From assembly GCA_035645115.1 (NCBI GenBank), contig DASQNF010000113.1, forward strand, positions 1 through 24,484: a stretch of 24,484 bases of DNA. Reading direction: 5' to 3'. A program made the translations under genes and the position numbers. Shown here piece by piece: positions 8,976 to 18,746 of this stretch (the first letter of the stretch is position 1; the number at the start of each line of letters is the position of its first letter). The stretch is from JACVRW01 sp035645115. Its GTDB lineage: Bacteria > Actinomycetota > Thermoleophilia > Solirubrobacterales > Thermoleophilaceae. Below the pieces are notes generated by a model that did not search any database, was not told the DNA's origin, and saw only the letters and a list, made by a program, of their open reading frames with translations.

Positions 8976-8981
8976 ATTATC
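8976..8981 (-). promoter_or_regulatory. Putative -10 box (GATAAT) for the deaminase gene
   Basis: GATAAT on the minus strand ends 6 nt before GTG 8969, with no Shine-Dalgarno between them. The spacing would place transcription initiation at or very near the start codon. It is one of the very few A+T-rich hexamers in this stretch. No convincing -35 element is visible. Confidence 0.55.
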
Positions 8982-9040
8982 GACGAGCCCCGGCGGACCC
9001 GAGCCCCGCGCGGCGTCCCGCAACGGGGTCGACACCCCCA

Positions 9041-10066
9041 TCAGCGCAGGTAGACCGGATTCGAGACGATCCAGGTGCGCTCGCGCCCCTTCGAGCGCCG
9101 TAGTGCCTCCACGCGGTAGGCCCCCGGCCGCTCGATCTCGGCGTGGAGCGCGTGCCCCTCGGCGCTCGCCAGCTCCTCGCCGTCGCGCAGCAGCCGCAGG
9201 CGCGCCGGCAGCGGCGCACGCACGCGAACGGCGCGCCGGCCGGCCGCCGCCTCGGCGCCCATCGGCAGCTCGCCGGCCTCGAAGCGAAAGCCGCGCGCAG
9301 GCGCGATCGAGTCCACCGCGATGTAGCAGCGGCCGTCGCGCAGCGCGCCGTAGACCTGCTCGCGATCGTGCTCGAGCGCCCCCGAGGGCGGCTCCTCGCA
9401 GAGCACGTGAGTGCGGATGAACCGAAACGAGCGCCGGTAGGCCATCAGCCGCAGCACCACGGGACCGATTCGCTTGCCGAACTGGTGGGCGTCGAGCCCG
9501 CCGATCGCAACCACGCGGCGCTCGCGGCAGAGCGCGTCCCAGGCACGCATGTTGCCCCCGGGTGGGTGGTCGAGCACCCGCCCCGGCGCCACCACGAACA
9601 GCAGCATCGCGGGGATGCTCGACAGCGACTCGACCGTGTCGGTCACGAAGCTCCAGAGCTCTATCCCGTGGACGGCCTCGCAGTCGAGCGCGCCGAACGG
9701 CATGCCGGGACGCCCGAAGCGCTGGACGCCCCGCGAGAACGGGTGGGCGGCGAAGCCGAACCCCCGGGCCTCTCGCACCGCCCGGCAGATGCCGGCGGCG
9801 TCGAGCCGGCGGTGTTTCACCTCCTTGTCGATCCCGAACGCCAGGTAGTGGTCGCGCCCCGACGGGGACACCTCCTCGCCCACGAGCACCAGGACGTCGC
9901 CGTGCCAGCCCTCCTCGCCGCGCCGGCGCGCCTCGAGCGTGTCGTGGTCGGTGAGCAGCACCACGTCGGCGCGCGCACGCCGCGCCGCGCGCGCGATCTC
10001 GGGCACGGTGCCGGTCCCGTCCGAGTGGAGCGAGTGCACGTGGACGACGCAGGCGAGGTCGTGCAT
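9041..10066 (-). CDS. PHP-domain metal-dependent phosphoesterase family protein
   Basis: A 341-residue protein whose N-terminal part is a PHP (polymerase and histidinol phosphatase) domain. H9-V-H11 plus S-D16-G form the first metal motif, TDHDT (39-43) the second, AAHPF near 110 and GGLDAH near 185 later metal ligands. Such domains hydrolyse phosphoester bonds using bound metal ions. The last ~90 residues appear to form a separate beta-rich region, often seen in secreted or surface-linked PHP proteins, but there is no signal peptide. TAGCTT lies 8 nt before the ATG, suggesting a leaderless transcript. It heads the minus-strand cluster with the deaminase and sulfatases. The substrate is unknown. 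Confidence 0.82.
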   Translation of the reverse strand: MHDLACVVHVHSLHSDGTGTVPEIARAARRARADVVLLTDHDTLEARRRGEEGWHGDVLVLVGEEVSPSGRDHYLAFGIDKEVKHRRLDAAGICRAVREARGFGFAAHPFSRGVQRFGRPGMPFGALDCEAVHGIELWSFVTDTVESLSSIPAMLLFVVAPGRVLDHPPGGNMRAWDALCRERRVVAIGGLDAHQFGKRIGPVVLRLMAYRRSFRFIRTHVLCEEPPSGALEHDREQVYGALRDGRCYIAVDSIAPARGFRFEAGELPMGAEAAAGRRAVRVRAPLPARLRLLRDGEELASAEGHALHAEIERPGAYRVEALRRSKGRERTWIVSNPVYLR

Positions 10067-10074
10067 CGCGCGGA

Positions 10075-10080
10075 AAGCTA
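10075..10080 (-). promoter_or_regulatory. Putative -10 box (TAGCTT) for the PHP gene
   Basis: TAGCTT on the minus strand is followed by 8 nt and then ATG 10066, without a Shine-Dalgarno. It shares the 79-bp divergent region with the aconitase promoter but does not overlap it. Confidence 0.5.
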
Positions 10081-10132
10081 GCCGCGTCGCACCCGCGCCC
10101 GCTCCGGCCGGGGCGAGCGTCCCGCCCCGCGG

Positions 10133-10138
10133 TAACGT
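10133..10138 (+). promoter_or_regulatory. Putative -10 box (TAACGT) for aconitase
   Basis: TAACGT is followed by 7 nt and GTG 10146, again leaving no room for a ribosome binding site. This supports the GTG as the true aconitase start and a leaderless mRNA. Confidence 0.55.
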
Positions 10139-10145
10139 TGCCCGG

Positions 10146-12875
<2,730 letters not shown>

Positions 12876-12991
12876 CGGGCGTGCGGAACCGGCCGCGCCC
12901 GAGTGGCGGGCTCGTGGCCGCGTAGCCGCTGTCGCGCGCCCCGGCCCGCGGTCCCCGCTCCCCGGCGATCCGCGCAGGTATCGTCGCGCCC
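12876..12991 (+). other. Intergenic region between aconitase and the class V aminotransferase
   Basis: This 116-bp gap holds no open frame I can support. It contains a short hairpin-like repeat (GCCCG/CGGGC around a 5-nt loop) after the aconitase stop, and the TATCGT box just before the next start. Confidence 0.4.
12979..12984 (+). promoter_or_regulatory. Putative -10 box (TATCGT) for the class V aminotransferase
   Basis: TATCGT is followed by 7 nt and GTG 12992, the same geometry as the aconitase start. Confidence 0.55.
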
Positions 12992-14179
12992 GTGCTCGAC
13001 GTGCTCGCCGCCCGCGACCGCTTTCCAGCCCTCTCGGGCCGGGCCGCGTTCCTCGACGGGCCGGGCGGCTCGCAGGTCCCGCGGGAGGTGCTCGATGCGA
13101 TGGCGAACTGCCTGAGCGACTCCAACGCCAACCTCGGCGGCGCCTTTCCCACCAGTGCCGCCGCTGACGAGATCATGGAGCGCGGCCGCGCCGCCGCCGC
13201 CGACTTCACCGGCGGCCACCCCGACGGGATCGCCTTTGGCGCCAACATGACCACGCTCAATTTCCTGCTCGCGCACGCGCTGGCGCGCACGCTTGAGCCG
13301 GGCGACGAGATCGTGGTCACGGCGCTCGACCACGACGCCAACGTGTCGCCCTGGCTGCTCGTGGCGCGCGACCACGGCCTGACGGTCCGGAGCGCGCCGC
13401 TGCGCACCGAGGACGTGACGCTCGACCACGACGCGCTCGAAGCGCTGATCGGCGAGCGCACCCGGGTGGTGGCGTTCACGCTCGCCTCGAACGCAGTCGG
13501 CTCGCTCACGGACCCGGCCCGGATCGCCGCGGCGGCGCACGCCGCCGGCGCCCTCGCATGGGCCGACGCCGTCCACCTGGCCCCGCACGGGCGCCTGCGC
13601 GCCGCCGAGTGGGGCCTCGACGTCCTGCTCTGCTCGCCCTACAAGTTCTTCGGCCCTCACCTGGGGGTGGCGGCGATCCGCCCCGAGCTCGCGCGCGAGC
13701 TGCCGGCCGATCGCGTGCGACCTGCCGCCGAGGAGCCGCCCGGGCACCGCTTCGAGGCCGGCACGCAGTCTCACGAGGCGGTGGCGGGCGCCACCGCCGC
13801 GGTGGAGTACCTGCGCTCCCTGACGGAAGCCGGCGACCTCGATAGCGCGTTCGATGCGATCCAGGCCCACGAGCACGGGCTCTCGCGCCGCTTCCTGGCC
13901 GGCCTGCCCGAGGGCGCCCAGCTGTACGGCATCGCCGGCGAGGAGGCGCGCACGCCGACCTTCTGCTTCAACGTGGGCGACCACCTCCCGCGCGCGGTGG
14001 CCGAGGCGCTCGCCGCCCGTGAGCTGTATGTCTGGGACGGCGACTACTACGCGTTCGAGCCGATCCGCGCGCTCGGGCTGGCCGAGCGCGGCGGCGCCGT
14101 GCGCGCCGGCTTCCTCCACTACACGACCGAGGAGGAGGTCGACCGGCTGCTGGAGGCGCTCTCGGACCTCGCGGCCTGA
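12992..14179 (+). CDS. Cysteine-desulfurase-like class V aminotransferase (VC1184 type)
   Basis: A 395-residue PLP enzyme of fold type I, nearest in pattern to the cysteine-desulfurase-like VC1184 subfamily. Recognisable blocks are FLDGPGGSQVP near the N-terminus, ANLGGAFPTS, DHDANVSPW, the cofactor-binding ADAVHLAPHG, and YKFFGPHLG, where K218 is the predicted Schiff-base lysine. These proteins resemble SufS/IscS but lack clear evidence for desulfurase activity, and no iron-sulfur assembly genes adjoin it. The GTG start is supported by the promoter-like box 7 nt upstream. The last 61 bases overlap the end of the opposing SRPBCC-like gene. Confidence 0.88.
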   Translation: MLDVLAARDRFPALSGRAAFLDGPGGSQVPREVLDAMANCLSDSNANLGGAFPTSAAADEIMERGRAAAADFTGGHPDGIAFGANMTTLNFLLAHALARTLEPGDEIVVTALDHDANVSPWLLVARDHGLTVRSAPLRTEDVTLDHDALEALIGERTRVVAFTLASNAVGSLTDPARIAAAAHAAGALAWADAVHLAPHGRLRAAEWGLDVLLCSPYKFFGPHLGVAAIRPELARELPADRVRPAAEEPPGHRFEAGTQSHEAVAGATAAVEYLRSLTEAGDLDSAFDAIQAHEHGLSRRFLAGLPEGAQLYGIAGEEARTPTFCFNVGDHLPRAVAEALAARELYVWDGDYYAFEPIRALGLAERGGAVRAGFLHYTTEEEVDRLLEALSDLAA

Positions 14180-14712
14180 TCCCGCTCGGCGCGGCGCGCG
14201 ATCCCACGCAGCCAGCCCCGCCGGATCGCCCCGCTGCCCGGCCGGATCAGCCGCCAGTAGCGGCAGAAGCTGCGCCGCGCCGCCGGGTCGGTGGCGAGGA
14301 CGCGCGTCTCGGTGCTGAGCAGCGTGCCGCCACCGGGCGCCGGGCGTGCCAGGAAGTTAAACGCGGCCTTCGCGTAGCCCGGCTCGGCGAAACCCGCGAA
14401 CTCCTCCGCGCCGATCCGGCGAACGCCGCCGCTCGGCGTCCAGAAGCGCCCCACGCCGCCGTACACGAGCTCGTCGTCGGCCTCCGCCAGCCGCACGAAC
14501 CCGGAGCGCTCGAACTCGCCCAGGATCGGACGGTCGAGCGAGAGCCGGCGCAGCCGCGGCCCTGAGCGGAGCGCCATCAGGATCACCAGCAGCGGCACCT
14601 CGCGCGCGGTCACCTCCCGCGCGGCCGCGAGCACCTGCCGGGGCGGGGCCGCCACCCTGCGCGAGTGGAGCTCGCGGCGGTCGAAGCGGGGGAGCTGCTC
14701 GTCGAGGGGCAC
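14119..14712 (-). CDS. Conserved SRPBCC-like protein
   Basis: A 197-residue protein without a firm family name. The pattern of an N-terminal beta strand with R-R-V-A-A-P-P-R-Q-V, a long helix, and the block LSTETRVLATD near residue 140 followed by an Arg/Trp-rich last helix resembles small-molecule-binding SRPBCC proteins common in actinobacteria. There is no signal peptide. It starts at GTG 14712, six bases after the thiamine-binding gene's stop, so it is probably the last gene of that operon. Its final ~20 codons (Ser/Arg-rich, low complexity) run antisense into the 3' end of the aminotransferase gene, which suggests that the original stop was lost and the tail is a read-through extension. 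Confidence 0.65.
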   Translation of the reverse strand: MPLDEQLPRFDRRELHSRRVAAPPRQVLAAAREVTAREVPLLVILMALRSGPRLRRLSLDRPILGEFERSGFVRLAEADDELVYGGVGRFWTPSGGVRRIGAEEFAGFAEPGYAKAAFNFLARPAPGGGTLLSTETRVLATDPAARRSFCRYWRLIRPGSGAIRRGWLRGIARRAERDQAARSESASSSRSTSSSVV

Positions 14713-14718
14713 GCCCGC

Positions 14719-15033
14719 TCAGCGCTCTGCGCCGAGGCGCTCCTCGACCGCGCGGACCTTGTCGTCGAGCGTCTGCTCGGGGCGGTCGCGGCGCTCGTCG
14801 AGCTTGAGAACGGTGTACACGCGCGGGACGCCCTGCTCGAACGGCACGGCGTGCAGCTCCGCCACAACGGCGAGGATGTCCTCGGTGGTCCCCTCGAGCG
14901 AGGTGCCCATCGCGTGCATCCGATACCCCACCCGCCGCTGCGCGCGCAGGCGGCGCTGGATCTCCGCGATGTACTCGCTGGCGCTCGGCCCGGGGCGGCC
15001 CAGCGCCAGCACGGTCAGGTCGGCGGTGGCCAT
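14719..15033 (-). CDS. Thiamine-binding (MTH1187/YqgV, DUF77) family protein
   Basis: A 104-residue small protein of the MTH1187/YkoF-like ferredoxin-fold family, members of which bind thiamine or related pyrimidines as oligomers. The HAMGTSLEGTTEDI segment (about 40-54) is the family hallmark, followed by a helix and the RVYTVLKLDERRD strand. It is soluble and has no catalytic residues. Its ATG lies inside the end of the 3-hydroxyacyl-CoA dehydrogenase gene (19-bp overlap), which favours translational coupling. A TAGCCT hexamer at 15043-15048 (minus strand) lies 9 nt before the ATG and could be an internal promoter. What thiamine has to do with the fatty-acid genes is not evident. Confidence 0.82.
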   Translation of the reverse strand: MATADLTVLALGRPGPSASEYIAEIQRRLRAQRRVGYRMHAMGTSLEGTTEDILAVVAELHAVPFEQGVPRVYTVLKLDERRDRPEQTLDDKVRAVEERLGAER

Positions 15034-16589
15034 GGGTCTCGCAGGCTACGCCCGAGCGCCGCTTGGCGGCGCAGCAGCGGTGCGGCGCGGTAGCGCTCCT
15101 CGTGGCGCTCGTGCCAGAGGCCGTCGAGCACCCCGAGCACGTGCTCGAGGCCGATCGCCTCGCTCCAGGCCACCGGCCCGCGCGGGTGGGAGAGCCCGAG
15201 CGTCAGTCCGGTGTCCACGTCCCCGGCCGAGCCTACGCCCTCGCCGATCGCGAACGCGGCCTCGTTCACGAGCTGCCCGACGATCCGCCCGAGCACGAGA
15301 CCCGGCGCATCCTCCACCCATTCGCTGGAGAGCCCGAGTGCGGCGAAAAAGGCCTCGGCCGCCTCTGCCGCGAACGACGGCGTGGTGGGCAGCCGCGTGA
15401 GCTCCACGAGGCGGGTCGATTCGAGCGGCGGCAGCAGGTGGAAGCCCACCGCGGCGGGCTCGCCGCGCACCGCGAGGCTCGTGGACGCACAGAGCGCCAG
15501 CAGCGGAGCGCCTCCCGGCGGGGAGGGGTGTGGGCGCACGCCCACGTCCACCACCAGCTCGGCGGGGCCGCCCGCGCGCAGGTCGTAGCCCGCGGCGCGC
15601 GCCCGCTCGCGCAGGCCGTCGGCGAGCTTCCCCTCGCCCACCAGCGCCACGAACGGCGCCTCCGGGGGAGTGGCCGCGGGGGCCGGCGGCGGCGGATCCC
15701 CCGGCCGGTAGCTCCCATCCGGCGCGTACTCGTAGAAGCCGCGACCCGTCTTGCGCCCGAGCCTGCCGGCCGCCGCCATGCGCGCCTGGATCGGGTTGGG
15801 CCTCCAGCGCGGCTCTCCGAACGAGAGCTCTGTGAACGACTTCGCCACCTCGAGGCCCACGTCGATCCCGACCAGGTCCATCAGCTCGAACGGTCCCATT
15901 CGAAAGCCGCCGCCGAGCCTGCAGATGCGATCGATGGCCTCGTGGCCCGCCAGCCGCTCCTGCAGGAGCCGCAGGCCCTCTCCGACGAACGGCCGGCCGC
16001 AGCGATTGACGAGGAAGCCCGGGCCGTCCGCGGCCACGATCGGCTCCTTGCCCATCGCCTCGCCGGCGGCGCGAGCCAGCGCGAACGCCCGCTCGCTGGT
16101 CTGCTCGGCGCGGACCAGCTCGAGCAGCCGCATCAGCGGGGCTGGGTTGAAGAAGTGCATCCCCACCACGTTCTGCGGCCGCGCCGCCGCTCCGGCCAGC
16201 GAGGTCACCGGGATCGAGGAGGTGTTCGTGGCCAGCACGGTGTCCGCCCCGCAGAGCTCGGAGAGCCGTGCGAACAGCGCACGCTTCAGCTCGGAACGCT
16301 CCGGCGCCGCCTCGATCACGAGCTCGCACGGGCCGAGCGCCTCCAGCGTGTCGGTCGGCTCGAGCAGCGCCGCCGCGTTCGCGCTCGCGCTTCCCTTCTC
16401 TGCCCACTTGCCGAGCCCCCGGCGGACCGCCTCGGCGCCGCGCTCGAGCGCCTCCGGCACGGGGTCGTGGAGCAGCGTGCGCATCCCCGCGGCACAGCCG
16501 AGCTGCGCGATCCCCGCGCCCATCGTCCCGGCCCCCACCACGCCGAGCACGCGCGGCGCGTCTACGCGCACCGGCGCCGGTTCCCTCAC
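15015..16589 (-). CDS. 3-hydroxyacyl-CoA dehydrogenase, two-domain (PaaH/FadB2-like)
   Basis: A 524-residue NAD-dependent dehydrogenase oxidising 3-hydroxyacyl-CoA to 3-ketoacyl-CoA. The Rossmann motif GVVGAGTMGAGIAQ lies at about 17-30. LATNTSSIPVT, GMHFFNPAPLM (with the catalytic His) and GFLVNR follow, then the first C-terminal domain (GPFELMDLVGIDVG). A proline/alanine linker near 295-310 leads to a second copy of the C-terminal domain (about 400-490), as in PaaH-type proteins of ~500 residues. GTG 16589 is the start nearest to the glycine motif; no good Shine-Dalgarno is seen. It follows the acyl-CoA dehydrogenase by 43 bp and overlaps the next gene by 19 bp. No hydratase domain is fused to it. 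Fatty-acid and phenylacetate routes are both possible. Confidence 0.9.
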   Translation of the reverse strand: MREPAPVRVDAPRVLGVVGAGTMGAGIAQLGCAAGMRTLLHDPVPEALERGAEAVRRGLGKWAEKGSASANAAALLEPTDTLEALGPCELVIEAAPERSELKRALFARLSELCGADTVLATNTSSIPVTSLAGAAARPQNVVGMHFFNPAPLMRLLELVRAEQTSERAFALARAAGEAMGKEPIVAADGPGFLVNRCGRPFVGEGLRLLQERLAGHEAIDRICRLGGGFRMGPFELMDLVGIDVGLEVAKSFTELSFGEPRWRPNPIQARMAAAGRLGRKTGRGFYEYAPDGSYRPGDPPPPAPAATPPEAPFVALVGEGKLADGLRERARAAGYDLRAGGPAELVVDVGVRPHPSPPGGAPLLALCASTSLAVRGEPAAVGFHLLPPLESTRLVELTRLPTTPSFAAEAAEAFFAALGLSSEWVEDAPGLVLGRIVGQLVNEAAFAIGEGVGSAGDVDTGLTLGLSHPRGPVAWSEAIGLEHVLGVLDGLWHERHEERYRAAPLLRRQAALGRSLRDPWPPPT

Positions 16590-16632
16590 CGGCCGCGCGG
16601 CCTCGCGTGGGCCTCCTCCACGCCCTCCACGC

Positions 16633-17793
16633 TCAGGGGACCAGCGCGTTGATGCCGGTCACCGAGCGGGCGATGATCAGCTTCTGTATCTGCGAGGTGC
16701 CCTCGTACAGCGTCGTCACGCGCGCGTCGCGCAGGTAGCGCTCCACCGGGTAGTCGTCCACGTAGCCCGAGCCGCCGTGGACCTGGATCGCCGTGTTCGC
16801 GCACGCCACGGAGGCCTCGGTGGCGTACAGCTTGGCGATCGACGTCTCGGTGGTGTTCGGCTTGCCGGTGTCCTTGAGCCAGCCGGCGCGCCAGACGAGG
16901 GCGCGCGCGGCCTCCGTCTGGACCACCATGTCGGCGATCATCTCCTGCACGAGCTGGAACGAGGCGATCGGTCGGTCGAACTGGGTGCGCTCCTTCGAGT
17001 AGGCCACCGAGGCGTCGACCGAGCCCTGGCAGATCCCCACGCAACCGGCCGCAACGCTGTAGCGCCCGGAGTCGAGCGCCGACATCGCGATCTTGAAGCC
17101 GTCGCCGACCTCGCCCATGAGCGCCGAGTCGGGGACCTCCACGCCGTCGAGCCCGAGCGACGCCGTGTCGGAGCCCTTCAGGCCGAGCTTCCCGTGGATC
17201 TCCTGGGAGGAGAAGCCGGCGCTGTCGGTGGGCACTAGGAAGCAGGCGATCCCCTTGTGCTTGAGCGAGGGGTCCGTCTGCGCGAATACCAGCGCGAGCT
17301 TGGCGTAGTTTCCGAGCGAGATCCACATCTTGCCGCCGTTCAGGCGCCAGCCGCCGTCGATCCGCTCCGCGCGGGTCTTGAGGTTCGAGGCGTCGGAGCC
17401 GGTGTCCGGCTCGGTCAGGCCGAAGCAGCCGAGCGAGTCGCCGGAGCAGAGCTGCGGCAGCCACTCCTGCTTCTGCTCCTCGGTTCCCCATCGCACGATC
17501 GAGGAGCAGACGAGCGACGTGACCACCGAGACGACCGTGCGCATCGCCGAGCAGCCGCGCCCGACCTCCTCCACGATCAGCGCGTAGGTGCGGTAGTCCA
17601 CGCCCCGCCCGCCGTACTCCTCCGGGACGATGGCGCCGAGGAAACCCATGTCGGCGATCTGCTTGACGAGCTCGGTGTCGAAGTGCTCGTTGCGGTCGTT
17701 CTCGCGGGCACGCGGAACGATCTCCTTGTCGGCGAACTCACGGGCGGTCTCGCGGATCAGCCGCTGCTCGTCTGTCAACTCGAAATCGATCAT
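16633..17793 (-). CDS. Acyl-CoA dehydrogenase
   Basis: A 386-residue FAD enzyme catalysing alpha,beta-desaturation of acyl-CoA, the first step of beta-oxidation. IDFELTDEQRLIRET is a classic N-terminus. FGLTEPDTGSDASN and WISLGNYA mark the flavin/substrate middle domain. The catalytic base is E364 in TLYEGTSQIQ near the C-terminus. ATG 17793 is preferred over the longer open frame because the upstream part is Arg/Pro-rich and a Shine-Dalgarno (AGGAG, 4 nt away) precedes it. It is divergent from the kinase gene with only 20 bp between starts. It heads the operon with the 3-hydroxyacyl-CoA dehydrogenase. Chain-length preference (short- or branched-chain) cannot be read reliably. Confidence 0.94.
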   Translation of the reverse strand: MIDFELTDEQRLIRETAREFADKEIVPRARENDRNEHFDTELVKQIADMGFLGAIVPEEYGGRGVDYRTYALIVEEVGRGCSAMRTVVSVVTSLVCSSIVRWGTEEQKQEWLPQLCSGDSLGCFGLTEPDTGSDASNLKTRAERIDGGWRLNGGKMWISLGNYAKLALVFAQTDPSLKHKGIACFLVPTDSAGFSSQEIHGKLGLKGSDTASLGLDGVEVPDSALMGEVGDGFKIAMSALDSGRYSVAAGCVGICQGSVDASVAYSKERTQFDRPIASFQLVQEMIADMVVQTEAARALVWRAGWLKDTGKPNTTETSIAKLYATEASVACANTAIQVHGGSGYVDDYPVERYLRDARVTTLYEGTSQIQKLIIARSVTGINALVP

Positions 17794-17797
17794 GAAG

Positions 17798-17802
17798 CTC
17801 CT
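17798..17802 (-). promoter_or_regulatory. Shine-Dalgarno site of the acyl-CoA dehydrogenase
   Basis: AGGAG on the minus strand ends 4 nt before ATG 17793. It is one of the few clear ribosome binding sites in the window and sets the start of this gene. Confidence 0.6.
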
Positions 17803-17813
17803 GATTCTGCAAG

Positions 17814-18716
17814 ATGCTGTCGGGAATGGCGGGGTCGAAGGCTTCCTGGGAGCTGCGCGAGGGCGACGAGATCGCGCCCGGTCGCTCCGTGCTGAAGCTG
17901 CTCGGGGGCGGCAACCGCTACGAGGCCTATCTCGTCTGGGACGAGCGGCTGTTCTCCCCGATGGTGGCAAAGGTGGTGCGTCCCGACCAGGCCGAGGACG
18001 AGTCGGCGCTGCGCGCACTCGCTCGAGAGGCGGAGGCGCTCGAGGCGCTCGCCCACCCGGTGATCCTGCGCGGCTTCGACGCCGTGCTCGACCCGCCGCA
18101 CCCGCACGTGCTGGTCGAGCACCTGGAGGGGCCCACCCTGCGGCGCCTGATCAAGCGCTCGGGGTGGCTGCCGGCGGAGCAGGCGCTGCCGCTCGCGCTG
18201 CACGTGGCCTCGGCCCTGCACTACATGGCCGCCGAGGGCTGGGTCCACCTCGACCTCAAGCCGGACAACATCGTGATGGGCCTCCCGCCGCGGGTGATCG
18301 ACATGTCGCTCGCGCGCACCCTCGAGCGCGCCGCTCGGCTGCGCGGGTACGTGGGCACGAACGCATACGCGGCCCCCGAGCAGTGCGTGCCCAGCGGCGA
18401 CGTGGGGCCGGCGGCGGACGTGTGGGGCCTCGGCGCCACGCTCTACCACGCCGTGGCCGGGCGCCGGCCCTTTCCGAAGCCGGCCGCCGGCGACGACGCC
18501 GCCACCCCCGAGCAGCGCTTCCCGCAGCTCGTGGAGGAGGTGAGCCCGTGGCCGCGAAGCGTGCCCTCTGCGCTCGGCGACGCCATCCTCTCCTGCCTGC
18601 GAAAGCGCCCCGAGGAGCGCCCGAGCGCCTCCGAGCTCGCGCTGGCGCTGCAACCCCTCGTGGCGGCGTTGCCTTCGAAGCTCGTGCTCGGTCGGCGCGG
18701 CGCTCGCCGCGGGTGA
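17814..18716 (+). CDS. Soluble Ser/Thr protein kinase
   Basis: A 300-residue eukaryotic-type protein kinase without transmembrane or sensor domains. A glycine-rich loop (GGGNRYEAY, 31-39) precedes VAKVV with K53. The catalytic loop is H145-L-D147-L-K149-P-D-N152. The usual DFG is D163-M-S, so Asp is kept but Phe and Gly are changed. GTNAYAAPEQ is the activation/APE segment, and ADVWGLGATLYHAVAGRRPF subdomain IX. It ends just after the kinase domain. Start is ATG 17814 or ATG 17826; both lie next to the divergent acyl-CoA dehydrogenase. The downstream gene 30 bp away encodes a membrane protein with a Thr/Ser-rich tail, a possible partner (inference). Kinase activity is likely, as Lys, catalytic Asp and metal Asp are all present. 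Confidence 0.9.
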   Translation: MLSGMAGSKASWELREGDEIAPGRSVLKLLGGGNRYEAYLVWDERLFSPMVAKVVRPDQAEDESALRALAREAEALEALAHPVILRGFDAVLDPPHPHVLVEHLEGPTLRRLIKRSGWLPAEQALPLALHVASALHYMAAEGWVHLDLKPDNIVMGLPPRVIDMSLARTLERAARLRGYVGTNAYAAPEQCVPSGDVGPAADVWGLGATLYHAVAGRRPFPKPAAGDDAATPEQRFPQLVEEVSPWPRSVPSALGDAILSCLRKRPEERPSASELALALQPLVAALPSKLVLGRRGARRG

Positions 18717-18746
18717 TTTTCCTGCGAGAGGGGTGTTCCAGCAGAC

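Noticed and set aside
16590..16632. A possible 14-codon peptide gene between the acyl-CoA and hydroxyacyl-CoA dehydrogenases (GTG start, stop overlapping GTG 16589)
   Set aside because: Too short, composed of Glu/Arg/Gly and part of a longer shadow frame; no independent signal.
15063..16652. Plus-strand open frame of 529 codons opposite the hydroxyacyl-CoA dehydrogenase
   Set aside because: Shadow of the dehydrogenase; no motifs and no start signal.
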